This document shows, in pieces, positions 6,349 through 13,560 of a stretch of 14,276 nt of DNA. Source of the stretch: JBIQLO01 sp044464175 (GTDB lineage Bacteria; Planctomycetota; Phycisphaerae; Tepidisphaerales; Tepidisphaeraceae); NCBI GenBank assembly GCA_044464175.1, contig JBIQLO010000096.1, positions 1 through 14,276 on the forward strand, written 5' to 3'. How positions within the stretch are numbered: the first letter of the stretch is position 1; the number at the start of each line of letters is the position of its first letter. Both the position numbers and the translations under genes were made by a program. Under the pieces are notes generated by a model, which saw nothing but the letters and a program-made list of their open reading frames with translations, had not been told where the DNA came from and ran no database searches.

Positions 6349-7005
6349 ATGGCAAAGCAATCGGCACAGATCAGCGCACAGGCGCGACAGGAATTGGGTT
6401 CGCGGGCCTCGCGGCGGATTCGGGAGGCGGGAGGCCTCCCCGGCGTGATTTACGGGCACAAGGAGGCGGTGGTGCCGGTGACCCTGCCGAAGAAGGAAGT
6501 GGTGACGCACCTGACCCACGGGGCGCACCTGTTCGACCTGACCCTGGACGGCAAAAGCGAGAAGGTGCTGGTCAAGGAAGTCCAGTACGACCACCTCGGG
6601 CTGGAGGTGCTGCACGTCGATTTCACGCGCGTCAGCCTCGATGAAAAGGTGGAGGTGACGGTCGAGATCGAACTGAAGGGAACCCCCAAGGGGGAGAACG
6701 ACGGCGGCGTGCTCCAGCAGGTGCTGACGGAAATCGAGGTGGAGTGCCTGGTGACGGACATCCCGGAGGTCATCCGCCACAACGTCTCGGAAATGGGGCT
6801 GGACGACGTGCTGCACGTGCGCGACCTGACGCTGCCGCCCGGCGTGCGGGCGATTCCCGACGGCGATGTCATCGTGGCGACGGTGAAGGAGATCACCGAG
6901 GCCGAGGAAGCCCCGGCCGAGGGCGAGACCGCCGAGCCGGAACTGATCGGCCGCAAGCCGGCCGAGGGTGAAGGCGAAGAGGCGGCGGAAGAGAAGAAGA
7001 AGTGA
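6349..7005 (+). CDS. rplY: 50S ribosomal protein L25 (general stress protein Ctc type)
   Basis: A 218-residue two-domain form of L25 that binds 5S rRNA in the large subunit. Residues about 5-95 form the L25 beta-barrel, with QARQELGSRASRRIREAGGL, GVIYGHKE and VKEVQYDHLGLEVLHVDFTRV. Residues about 96-185 form the TL5-type C-terminal beta domain (VEIELKGTPKGENDGGVLQQ; VECLVTDIPEVIRHNVS; LPPGVRAIPDGDVIVATV). The last 30 residues are an acidic-then-lysine tail ending EEKKK, common in this type. AAGGA lies eight bases before the ATG. It sits between prs and pth as in Bacillus, where the homologue Ctc is stress-induced. The preceding AT-rich hairpin could influence its expression, but nothing shows how. 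Confidence 0.97.
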   Translation: MAKQSAQISAQARQELGSRASRRIREAGGLPGVIYGHKEAVVPVTLPKKEVVTHLTHGAHLFDLTLDGKSEKVLVKEVQYDHLGLEVLHVDFTRVSLDEKVEVTVEIELKGTPKGENDGGVLQQVLTEIEVECLVTDIPEVIRHNVSEMGLDDVLHVRDLTLPPGVRAIPDGDVIVATVKEITEAEEAPAEGETAEPELIGRKPAEGEGEEAAEEKKK

Positions 7006-7012
7006 GAAATGT

Positions 7013-7034
7013 AGGGTGGGCTAAAGCCCACCCT
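7013..7034. repeat. Short GC-rich perfect hairpin between rplY and pth
   Basis: AGGGTGGGCT (7013-7022) pairs with AGCCCACCCT (7025-7034) around AA. This motif is familiar as a dispersed intergenic element in several phyla (GGTGGGCT...AGCCCACC). It occupies most of the 37-base gap and lies just before the pth ATG, which has no ribosome site of its own. pth translation may therefore depend on rplY translation or be held down by this stem. Confidence 0.7.
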
Positions 7035-7042
7035 CCGCGGCC

Positions 7043-7654
7043 ATGAAACTGATCGTCGGACTGGGCAATCCGGGGCGAGAGTACGCGGGCACCCGGCACA
7101 ACGTGGGGTGGGCCGCGCTGGATGCGCTGGCCCGGCGGCTGGGATGGATTTCCGCCCCCGGCGACTTCGAGCGGCTGGGGCGCAGCCGGTTCGAGGGGAT
7201 CGCGCTGGACGGGACGGTTTCGCTGCCGGGGGGCGGGTCGGAAAAACTGATGCTGCTCAAGCCGCTGACGTTCATGAACCTCAGCGGACGGTCGCTCAAG
7301 GCGGCGGCGAGCTTTCATCAGGTGGCCACGGCGGATATGCTGGTGGTGCTGGACGATCTGGCGCTGCCCACCGGGCGGATTCGCCTGCGGCCCGGCGGCT
7401 CCAGCGGCGGGCACAACGGCCTGAAGGACATCGAGCGGGCGCTGGGCACGAACCAGTACCCGCGGCTGCGAATCGGCATCGACGCCCCCCCGCCCCATGT
7501 GGGGCAGAAGGATTATGTGCTGGGGCGCTTCAGCCCCGAGCAGCGGGCGCTTCTTGAGCCGGCCCTGGAGCGGGCGGCCGAGGCGATGCGGCTGTGGATG
7601 GAAAAAGGAATGGAAGCGGCGATGAACGTATTCAACGCCGGTGAGCGGAATTAA
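7043..7654 (+). CDS. pth: Peptidyl-tRNA hydrolase
   Basis: A 203-residue cytoplasmic enzyme that frees tRNA from peptidyl-tRNAs dropped by stalled ribosomes. Catalytic and binding marks are all present: GLGNPGREYAGTRHNVGW at residues 6-23 with Asn9 and catalytic His19; FMNLSGRS at 77-84 with Asn79; VVLDDLALPTGRIRLRPGGS at 101-120 with Asp104, which orients the His; and GGHNGLKDIERALGT at 122-136 with Asn125. Length is normal. The ATG follows GCGGCC with no visible Shine-Dalgarno, and a hairpin lies just upstream. The TAA stop at 7652-7654 falls inside the left arm of an 18-bp inverted repeat, so the 3' end of the coding sequence is part of that structure. Confidence 0.97.
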   Translation: MKLIVGLGNPGREYAGTRHNVGWAALDALARRLGWISAPGDFERLGRSRFEGIALDGTVSLPGGGSEKLMLLKPLTFMNLSGRSLKAAASFHQVATADMLVVLDDLALPTGRIRLRPGGSSGGHNGLKDIERALGTNQYPRLRIGIDAPPPHVGQKDYVLGRFSPEQRALLEPALERAAEAMRLWMEKGMEAAMNVFNAGERN

Positions 7655-7709
7655 GAATGATGAATTAAAAAATGATGAATTGAAGCGAATCATTCATCAT
7701 TCTTAATTC
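7648..7709. repeat. 18-bp perfect AT-rich inverted repeat spanning the pth stop
   Basis: GAATTAAGAATGATGAAT (7648-7665) pairs perfectly with 7692-7709. The 26-base loop contains a further copy of the word AAATGATGAATT (7670-7681) and GAATCATTC. The repeated ATGATGAATT unit suggests growth by duplication. No T tract follows directly. AT-rich sequence after it (TTAATTC, CATAAT) may supply a promoter for rpsF, but no convincing pair of boxes is seen. Confidence 0.85.
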
Positions 7710-7733
7710 ATAATTTGTAATTGAAAACCCAGC

Positions 7734-7772
7734 GGCCGGGGTGGACCGGCCTGAACCCATGCTGAGGAGCAT
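7734..7772 (+). promoter_or_regulatory. rpsF leader: two hairpins, the second holding the ribosome site
   Basis: GGCCGG (7734-7739) pairs with CCGGCC (7746-7751). ATGCT (7759-7763) pairs with AGCAT (7768-7772), with GAGG, the core of the rpsF Shine-Dalgarno, in the loop. The S6:S18 complex is known to bind rpsF leaders in many bacteria at a CCG-containing hairpin. The first stem contains ACCGG, but I cannot show it is that motif. Confidence 0.4.
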
Positions 7773-7777
7773 GATTT

Positions 7778-8209
7778 ATGGCAGATGCGAAATTGAATCA
7801 GTACGAGGCGATGTTCCTGTTCGGCGGCTCGGCCGCCGGCGACCTGGATCAGGCGCAGAACCTGTGCCGGCAGATCATCGAAAAGCACCAGGGGCAGATC
7901 CTGGTGCTCAAGAAGTGGGATGACCGCCGCCTGGCCTATGAGGTGGCCGGGCAGAAGCGCGGCGTCTACATCATCGCCTATTTCAAGGCGCCCGGCACCG
8001 CCGTGGGGGCGATCGAGCGCGAGGTGGGGCTGACGGACCAGATCCTGCGGGTGATGGTCCTGCGGGCCGATCACCTCAACGAGCAGGAGATGGCGGCCGT
8101 GGAGCCGCAGCCGGTGGCGCCGCGGGAGGAGCGCGGCGGCTCGGACCGCCCGCGCCACGATGAACACCGCGCCGAGGCCGCCGAGCCGGCCGGGGCGGGC
8201 AAAGAGTAA
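7778..8209 (+). CDS. rpsF: 30S ribosomal protein S6
   Basis: A 143-residue ribosomal protein of the small-subunit platform that partners with S18. Residues about 9-100 form the S6 ferredoxin-like fold, with YEAMFLFGGSAAGDLDQAQNLCRQIIEKHQGQILVLKKWDDRRLAYEVAGQKRGVYIIAYF showing the W-D-x-R-x-L-A-Y-E-[IV] signature. TDQILRVMVLRADHL closes the fold. The last 40 residues are a Pro/Arg/Glu-rich tail longer than in Escherichia coli. Spacing to GAGGAG is 9-10 bases. It is followed by ssb after 53 bases, the classic order, but rpsR is missing from the group. Confidence 0.97.
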   Translation: MADAKLNQYEAMFLFGGSAAGDLDQAQNLCRQIIEKHQGQILVLKKWDDRRLAYEVAGQKRGVYIIAYFKAPGTAVGAIEREVGLTDQILRVMVLRADHLNEQEMAAVEPQPVAPREERGGSDRPRHDEHRAEAAEPAGAGKE

Positions 8210-8262
8210 TTGGATCAACTGACCGTCGGATTCGAGAAATCCGTCCCTAACTGGAGACGCTC

Positions 8263-8744
8263 ATGGCCAACTTCAATAAAGTGGTGCTTCTTGGGAACCT
8301 GACCCGGGACCCGCAGCTGAAGTATCTGCCGAGCCAGACGCCGGTGGTGGAATTCGGACTGGCCATCAGCCGCAAGTTCAAGGCCGCCAGCGGCGAAATG
8401 CGGGAGGATGTCTGTTTCGTGGACTGCGCCGCCTTCGGGCGGACCGCCGAGGTGATCAACCAGTACTGTCAGAAAGGACGCCCCCTCCTGGTGGAGGGCG
8501 GCTGAAGTACGACAGCTGGGAGGACAAGAACGGCGGGGGCAAGCGCTCCAAGCTGTCGGTGGTCGCGGAAAACATCCAGCTTCTGGGCGGACGCGACCAG
8601 GGCGGCGGCGGCTATCAGGGCGGTGGGGAGGAAGGGCACAGCGCCCCGCGTTCGGCCCCGCCCCAGCGCGGCCCGGACCGGGCTCCCGTGGAACAGCCCT
8701 TCGGCGAGGAACAGCAGTTCAGCGAGAACGATATTCCGTTTTGA
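8263..8744 (+). CDS. ssb: Single-stranded DNA-binding protein, interrupted by one frameshift
   Basis: An OB-fold protein that coats single-stranded DNA in replication, repair and recombination and recruits partners through its C-terminal tip. The first frame gives 80 residues, MANFNKVVLLGNLTRDPQLKYLP through CQKGRPLLVEGG, then TGA at 8503-8505. From 8499, the frame one base back continues as RLKYDSWEDKNGGGKRSK, then a Gly-rich linker and the acidic tip FSENDIPF, stopping at 8744. Re-reading one C at 8499 (as if GGCCGG had become GGCGG) restores the family sequence KGRPLLVEGRLKYDSW exactly, about 160 residues. Both halves look conserved, and ssb is normally essential, so a sequencing or assembly deletion is most likely; a true mutation or programmed shift is possible, but no slippery heptamer is seen at the join. 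GGAG precedes the ATG by eight bases. Confidence 0.88.
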
Positions 8745-8748
8745 ATTT

Positions 8749-8814
8749 TGTTGTGGGTTGTCTGTGCTTTGCCGGCTTTCAGCAAGCAAAAAAATAACCC
8801 GTAACAGATAACAA
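8749..8814. repeat. AT-rich degenerate self-complementary spacer between ssb and rplI
   Basis: GGGTT (8756-8760 region) can pair with AACCC (8798-8802 region), and GCTTTGC can pair with GCAAGC, giving an imperfect hairpin. The words ATAACCC, TAACAGATAACAA resemble the ATAACAAATAAC words of the prs-rplY spacer. The AAGGA ribosome site of rplI follows. Pairing is imperfect, so this is a weak call. Confidence 0.35.
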
Positions 8815-8822
8815 GGACCAAC

Positions 8823-9359
8823 ATGGCAACAACCAAGCTTTTATTGAAGGAATCCGTCAAGCACCTGGGCCGCGTCGGCGACGTGGTGGAGGTGTCGCCG
8901 GGGTATGCCCGCAACTTCCTGCTGCCCAACCACCTGGCCGTCCAGCCGACGCCCGGGAACATCAAGCGCGTGGAGGAGATCCGCAAGGAGATCGAGCGCG
9001 TGGAGCGCGAGCGGCGCGACCAGCAGGAGCGGCTGCTCCAGCAACTGGCGGGCGTGGAAGTGAGCATCGAGCGTCGGGCCAACGAGCAGGGGCACCTCTT
9101 CGGCTCCGTCGGCGCCACCGACATCGCCCACGCCCTGCAGGTGCAGGGATACAACGTGGAGCCCAACGACATCAACCTGCACGGCAAGCTCGACCGCATC
9201 GACGTCTTCACCGTCGAGGTGCAGTTCGCCGAGGACCTGCGGACGGAACTGAAGGTGTGGGTGACCCCCGATGCCGAATCCAAGGCCGCCATCGACGCGG
9301 CCCGGGCCGCCGCCGCCGCCGAGCCCCCGCCCGCCGGCAACTTCGAGCGGTCGGCCTGA
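8823..9359 (+). CDS. rplI: 50S ribosomal protein L9
   Basis: A 178-residue large-subunit protein that binds 23S rRNA at the base of the L1 stalk and reaches outwards over the subunit. Residues about 3-50 are the N-terminal rRNA-binding domain, with KLLLKESVKHLGRVGDVVEVSPGYARNFLLPNHLAV containing the GYARNFLLP signature. Residues about 45-80 form the long charged connecting helix (KRVEEIRKEIERVERERRDQQER). Residues about 85-150 form the C-terminal domain (LFGSVGATDIAHALQ, then LHGKLDRIDVFTVEVQF). An Ala/Pro-rich extension ends the protein. AAGGA precedes the ATG. It is the last gene before two strong terminators. Confidence 0.97.
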   Translation: MATTKLLLKESVKHLGRVGDVVEVSPGYARNFLLPNHLAVQPTPGNIKRVEEIRKEIERVERERRDQQERLLQQLAGVEVSIERRANEQGHLFGSVGATDIAHALQVQGYNVEPNDINLHGKLDRIDVFTVEVQFAEDLRTELKVWVTPDAESKAAIDAARAAAAAEPPPAGNFERSA

Positions 9360-9379
9360 CGGTTCATCGCAACAGCAGG

Positions 9380-9447
9380 AGCCGCGCACGAAGAAAGCCG
9401 GTGGCGTCATGCCGCCCCAACCACTTCCTTCGTGCGCGGCTTCTTTA
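9380..9447 (+). terminator. Intrinsic terminator of the prs-rplI block
   Basis: AGCCGCGCACGAAG (9380-9393) pairs perfectly over 14 bases with CTTCGTGCGCGGCT (9428-9441), followed by TCTTTATT. The loop has its own GGTGGC/GCCGCC inner stem. It begins 20 bases after the rplI stop. Confidence 0.85.
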
Positions 9448-9494
9448 TTCCCATTCCGGTCGAAAACCAGACGTCTGCAGATCGGAAAACAAAA

Positions 9495-9527
9495 GCGGCA
9501 CGGGCCTAAACCCGTGCCGCCTTTTTT
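9495..9527. terminator. Bidirectional terminator between converging rplI and secreted-protein genes
   Basis: GCGGCACGGG (9495-9504) pairs perfectly with CCCGTGCCGC (9511-9520) around CCTAAA. On the plus strand it is followed by CTTTTTT; on the minus strand by CTTTTGTTTT. It serves the minus-strand gene ending at 9545 and backs up the terminator at 9380-9447. Confidence 0.9.
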
Positions 9528-9544
9528 GAACATCCAGGCGCCCC

Positions 9545-11799
9545 CTACCGCGGCACAACCTCCAGGAGCCGCCCGCGCTGCCCCTCCAGCGGGATCGTGA
9601 CCGTCTGCTCACCGGCCGCCAGCGGCCCCCCGACGCTCCGGCCCGTCATCAGGTCCCGCAGCGTCGAGTCGCCCGGCACCTTCAGCCGCACCTTCACCGC
9701 CCCGCCGGTCTTGCCGTAATAGTCCGCCGCCAACAGCACCATGCGGTTGCCCTGCTTCATCCCGCTGATCCGCCCCTCTCCCTCCACCTTGGCATCCGCC
9801 CCCACCAGATCCCCCTTGACGATCACCTCTTCCACCGGCGCAATGGCCCGGATGACGCGGTTGTAGGCGATCAGATCCTCCGAATCCCACATCCGGCTCG
9901 ACCAGAACCAGATCCCGCGTGACCCGTTGGCATAGCACTCCAGAAGCGCCCACTGGAACGACTCGCCCGGAAACACCCCCGCATCCCCCGGCGTCAGCCA
10001 CGGCATCACATCGCTCCGCGGCAGCTGCCCCCGGTCCTTCCGCGCTTCATCCCCGATAAATTCCAAATCCGCCGCCTGCAGGCTCGTGTACGTCGAAACC
10101 TGACTGGAATTGAGCAGTTCCGGATAGAGCGCATTGAAATCAAAAAGCTGCTGATAGACATGCCCCGGGCGGAAGTCGTAGCAGCCGGTGCTGAAGTCAT
10201 GCCCCCCCGCCTCCTTCACCGCCTTGCGCGCGGCGGTGACCAGGTCATGGATCATCTCCTTCCCCTTGGACTGCTGCCACGCCGCCCACGAGCCCAGCCC
10301 CGACTTCTGGAAATCAAACTGGCAGCGCGTGCATTTGACACTGTCCAGCGGCCCGGCCCAGCCCCACAGCTCGATGTCCTCCGAACTGAAATCCGGCTTC
10401 ACGGCCGCCATCATCGTCGCAAAGCGCTGAATCTCCTCCTGGTAGTATTTCCCGCGATAGGAGATGCACAGCTTCTTGCCCACCGTCCCATCCTCAAACT
10501 GGTCGTAAACCTCCTTCTGCCCCTTGTGCTTCTTGACGATCGGCCCCAGCGGCGAGTCGATGTTGGAGATGAAAAAGCCCGCCTTGCGCGCTTCTTCCAG
10601 ATTGGCCCAGGCCGGGTCCTTCGGGTCGCTGGGCATCCACATCCCAAAGACGTTGAAGGTGTTCATCCCCAGCGCCCTGAACGCCTCCAGCTGTCCCGGC
10701 CAGTCGACCGCCGCGCTGTTCCACCACCCCAGCGACGCCATGATCGTCTTAAGCCGCGGCGTCTGCGGAATATCCACCGCATGCACCGGGATGCTCAGCA
10801 TCGGGCTTTGCCACTTCCCATCGCCGAACTGGTAGCGCAGCGCCCCGGCCTGCCCATCCTTCCACCCGTCGGCCTTCAAATAAATCCGCCCGAAGACCTT
10901 GTTGGTCTTCCCCTCCTTGGTGGAAAAGGTGTAGCGCCGGCCCCCGTCGGCGGCCTGCGGCTTACTCTCCTCCACTTTGACGCCCCCCACGCTCCCGCCC
11001 ACCAGTTCCAGCCCGGCCGGCACCTCCAGCGTCAGCGTGACCGGCGATCCCTCGGCCGAGGGCGTGTCCAGCCCCACCGGCACCGGCAGCGTCACGTTGG
11101 TCGCCACCTCCAGATACGGCTTGTGGAAATAGACCTGCGGATGGGTGACGGTGAAGCCTGTAGGCGGAGTCGCCGACCCCGCGGCCCTGGCGCCGGCCGA
11201 TTCCTTCCCGAACACATACAATTCATCGCTGACGGCCGTCATGTTGCCGTAAATCCGAAAACCCACCCAGCGCCCATGCGCCTTGAGGTCCTTGAAGCGC
11301 AGGCAGTCCACCCACGAGGTCCCCCGCCCCTGGCCGATGCCGAATTTCTCGAAATCCCCCCGGTTCCACTGCGAGAATTCCCCCACCTTCGTGTAATGCG
11401 CCCCATCCGTGCTGACAAACGCCTCGACCCACCCGGGAAACTGCCGCCCGCCGCCGGGGGCGCTGCCGTTCTGCAGGCGGATGGCGATTTCATCAATGTC
11501 GCACGCCTTGCCCAGATCGACCGCCAGATTGAACCGCCCCGGATAGCTCCATCCCACGGCCGCCGACTCGAACCAGAGCCGATGGTCCGGGCGCTTGCCC
11601 AGCTTGCCGTCGGTCAGGTCGGTCTGGTCCGTCCCCCCCTTCTTTGTCAGCGAGTAGCCGGGTTCGGGCGAAAACGCCACCGCCTTCCCCTTGGCCAAGT
11701 CCGTCCGCCCCTGCATCGGCGGCGTCGGCTCGGCCATCGCCGCCGCCCCGCCCACCAACAACGCCACCCCAACGCCCCGAGAAACCGAGAACCCTTCAT
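9545..11799 (-). CDS. Secreted discoidin-domain protein with glycosidase-like barrel, frameshifted in the signal peptide
   Basis: A large exported protein, about 751 residues once one base is restored. The ATG at 11797-11799 has AGGAG five bases upstream and begins a signal peptide MKGSRFLGAL, but that frame then leaves the rest. Adding one G to the GGGG run (plus-strand CCCC at 11767-11770) gives MKGSRFLGALGVALLVGG...AMA, a good secretion signal joined to the long frame. Without repair, the first in-frame ATG is at 11737 (730 residues, no signal). Residues about 35-195 resemble an F5/8 type C (discoidin) carbohydrate-binding domain (DLTDGKLGKRPDHRLWF; FNLAVDLGKACDIDEIAIRL; GRWVGFRIYG). Residues about 195-330 are beta-sandwich-like. 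Residues about 330-660 look like a TIM barrel (PRLKTIMASLGWWNSAAVDW; FRALGMNTFNVFGMW; KCTRCQFDF; FQWALLECYANGSRGIWFW), with Glu candidates but no assigned family. A beta-rich C-terminus follows. A role in binding or cutting a glycan is inferred, not shown. Confidence 0.8.
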
Positions 11800-11804
11800 G
11801 CGTG

Positions 11805-11809
11805 CTCCT
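11805..11809 (-). promoter_or_regulatory. Ribosome binding site supporting the 11799 start
   Basis: AGGAG on the minus strand lies five bases before ATG 11797-11799. It is the only good ribosome site near this gene and argues that translation starts at 11799, in the frame that needs a one-base repair. Confidence 0.65.
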
Positions 11810-11954
11810 GCTTGGGTGGGATTTGCCCCACCTGTCCCATCCCCCCGTTTCGCCGGCGCCCGCACCGGCGGAATGCGCCTTGCCAAACGCCGCGCAGGGT
11901 GGACCCTGCCCCCATGAATCCCTGGAACGCCAAGGCCCGCCCTGCATACTCATC

Positions 11955-12683
11955 CTACCGCCCCACCCGGAAATACGCGCTACTGTTGCCCGGAAACGCC
12001 TTGGGCGACACCGTGGAGACATGCCCGTCAGCATAGAGCGCATTGGCCAGGCCGTTGTGCCGGAAGCCCACGCCGTTAACCAGCGATCCGGGATAGGCGT
12101 ACGACACCGAATAGGTATTCATCTGCTGATTGTCGATCACCAGCACCACCTCCTGCGGCGGCGCGGTCAGCTGCGTGAACTTATGGGTGGTGTAGGTGGG
12201 ATCCACCACGTACTCCGTTCCCGAAGGATTCATCATGCCCGCGATCCAGATATTGATCGCGTACTCCGTATATGAGTACAGATCATGATCCTGCACGGCC
12301 GGGCAGATGAACGACTTGCTGGCCGACATCGGCCCATTGACCCCCCCACCCAGATACGTGAGCCCGTAGCCCGAGGTGGCGTTGCGGTAAGTGGTATTCC
12401 TCTCACTGAGCTTGCCCAGCAGTTCCATGTAGGGTCGAGCGCTCACCGTGTAGGGGGACCAGTATTGCGGCGCCGGCGTCCGCCCCGGAATGATCCACCC
12501 GCGGTAATCCTGGGCATACATCATGATCGCGTTGCCGATCTGCTTCAGATTGGACGCACACTGCACCGTGTAGGCCGACTGCCGCGCCTTGTTCAACGCC
12601 GGCAGCAGCATTGCGATCAGGACGCTGATGATCCCGATGACGACCAGCAACTCCACCAGCGTAAACGCTTTGCGTTCTCGCAT
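11955..12683 (-). CDS. Prepilin-type N-terminal domain protein with H-X9-DG motif
   Basis: A 242-residue pseudopilin-like protein. MRERKAFTLVELLVV is a type IV prepilin/GspG cleavage site (the cut falls before Phe7, with Glu at mature +5), followed by a hydrophobic helix to LLPALNKARQSA. The pilin-style NLKQIGNAIMMYAQDYRG follows. The C-terminus has FRHNGLANALYADGHV, where His-X9-Asp-Gly is the signature of proteins abundant in Planctomycetota (DUF1559/SBP_bac_10-like). AAGGAG lies eight bases before the ATG. Such proteins are thought to be surface or periplasmic pseudopilins or binding proteins; the ligand is unknown. It is 155 bases upstream of the secreted discoidin protein, on the same strand, and 79 bases after a second prepilin, so co-transcription is likely. 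Confidence 0.92.
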   Translation of the reverse strand: MRERKAFTLVELLVVIGIISVLIAMLLPALNKARQSAYTVQCASNLKQIGNAIMMYAQDYRGWIIPGRTPAPQYWSPYTVSARPYMELLGKLSERNTTYRNATSGYGLTYLGGGVNGPMSASKSFICPAVQDHDLYSYTEYAINIWIAGMMNPSGTEYVVDPTYTTHKFTQLTAPPQEVVLVIDNQQMNTYSVSYAYPGSLVNGVGFRHNGLANALYADGHVSTVSPKAFPGNSSAYFRVGR

Positions 12684-12762
12684 GACCTGCTCCTTTCGTT
12701 CAGCCTTGAAACTGTTCGCTCAAATCACCTCTTTCGTTCTGTCCGCCTTGTCCCGCTCCGAC

Positions 12763-13527
12763 TCACTCCTGCGCCCACCAGTCCCACGACCGCTTCGGAT
12801 TGAACTGATACGTCGCGACATGCCCATCAGCGCACAGGGCGTTCATCCTCTCATATTCCGCCACATCCCAGTTGTCGTCGTGGAAAGTCCCCACGTACCG
12901 CCCGTGCCACGGAAACGTGTCGTGCACCAGCCAGATGCGCGAGGCGGCTATCCCGAACATCCGGCCCAGTTGCGACCATTTCCTCGGCGGCACTTTCGTA
13001 TACGGCGGCGTCGCCAGCGCGGCGCCGAAGGGCAAAATGGCATACGTCTGCCAGCCCGGCGTTCCCACCGGATAGCTGCTCAACGGGGCCGCCGGCGCCA
13101 CCCCGCCCTGCGCCTTGGTCGTGAACGTGTTCACATACCGCTGCTTGCTGATGGCCACCCCCTCCGGCGCGGATGGACAGCCGAACACCGGATACGACCC
13201 TTCCGACAGAATGTGCCCCGCTCCGATCAGCGCCCCGGCCAGGCCGTAGGCCGAATAGCCCGTGGGAGTCCCATCCGGCTTCAACCCCGGATACCCCAAC
13301 GGCACCCCCACCGACGTATAACTGGGCCCCGGTAGAGAGTCCCGGTTGGCCTGCACGTACATCAGCAGCGCCTGCCCGATCTGCCGGAAATAGGCCGCGC
13401 ACGCCACCTCTCGGGCCGAGCGCCGGGCCGAAGTGAGCGCCGGCAGCAGCAGGGCGATGAGCACGGCGATGATCCCCACCACCACCAGCAGCTCCACGAG
13501 CGTAAAGGCCTGGATTCTTCGCATCAC
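12763..13527 (-). CDS. Prepilin-type N-terminal domain protein, variant C-terminus
   Basis: A 254-residue pseudopilin-like protein and a divergent relative of the following gene. MMRRIQAFTLVELLVV is the prepilin cleavage region, then VGIIAVLIALLLPALTSARRSAREVACAAYFRQIGQALLMY. Near the C-terminus YERMNALCADGHVATYQF keeps the Asp-Gly-His-Val, but the His ten residues before the Asp is Glu here, so the H-X9-DG motif is incomplete. Two ATG codons stand together; GAGG is four bases before the first and seven before the second, so the start could be either (13527 or 13524). It ends WWAQE. It follows the LacI-type gene by 33 bases on the same strand. The role is as for the neighbour: probably a surface or periplasmic protein of the same glycan-related unit. 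Confidence 0.9.
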   Translation of the reverse strand: MMRRIQAFTLVELLVVVGIIAVLIALLLPALTSARRSAREVACAAYFRQIGQALLMYVQANRDSLPGPSYTSVGVPLGYPGLKPDGTPTGYSAYGLAGALIGAGHILSEGSYPVFGCPSAPEGVAISKQRYVNTFTTKAQGGVAPAAPLSSYPVGTPGWQTYAILPFGAALATPPYTKVPPRKWSQLGRMFGIAASRIWLVHDTFPWHGRYVGTFHDDNWDVAEYERMNALCADGHVATYQFNPKRSWDWWAQE

Positions 13528-13560
13528 ACGCCTCGTCGAATCGAATCACCGGTCCCTGCC

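Noticed and set aside
8480..8505. Programmed -1 frameshifting in ssb at the CCCCC run
   Set aside because: A shift at 8481-8485 would replace the conserved PLLVEG by PPGGG. The family sequence is restored only by a shift at 8497-8501, where there is no slippery heptamer.
8841..9533. A 230-codon minus-strand frame opposite rplI
   Set aside because: rplI is unmistakable on the plus strand; the minus frame is low-complexity and crosses the strong terminators.
10160..11917. A long plus-strand open frame of 585 codons
   Set aside because: It is the antisense shadow of the secreted discoidin-barrel gene. Its product is Arg/Pro/His-rich without motifs, as expected for the reverse of GC-rich coding DNA.
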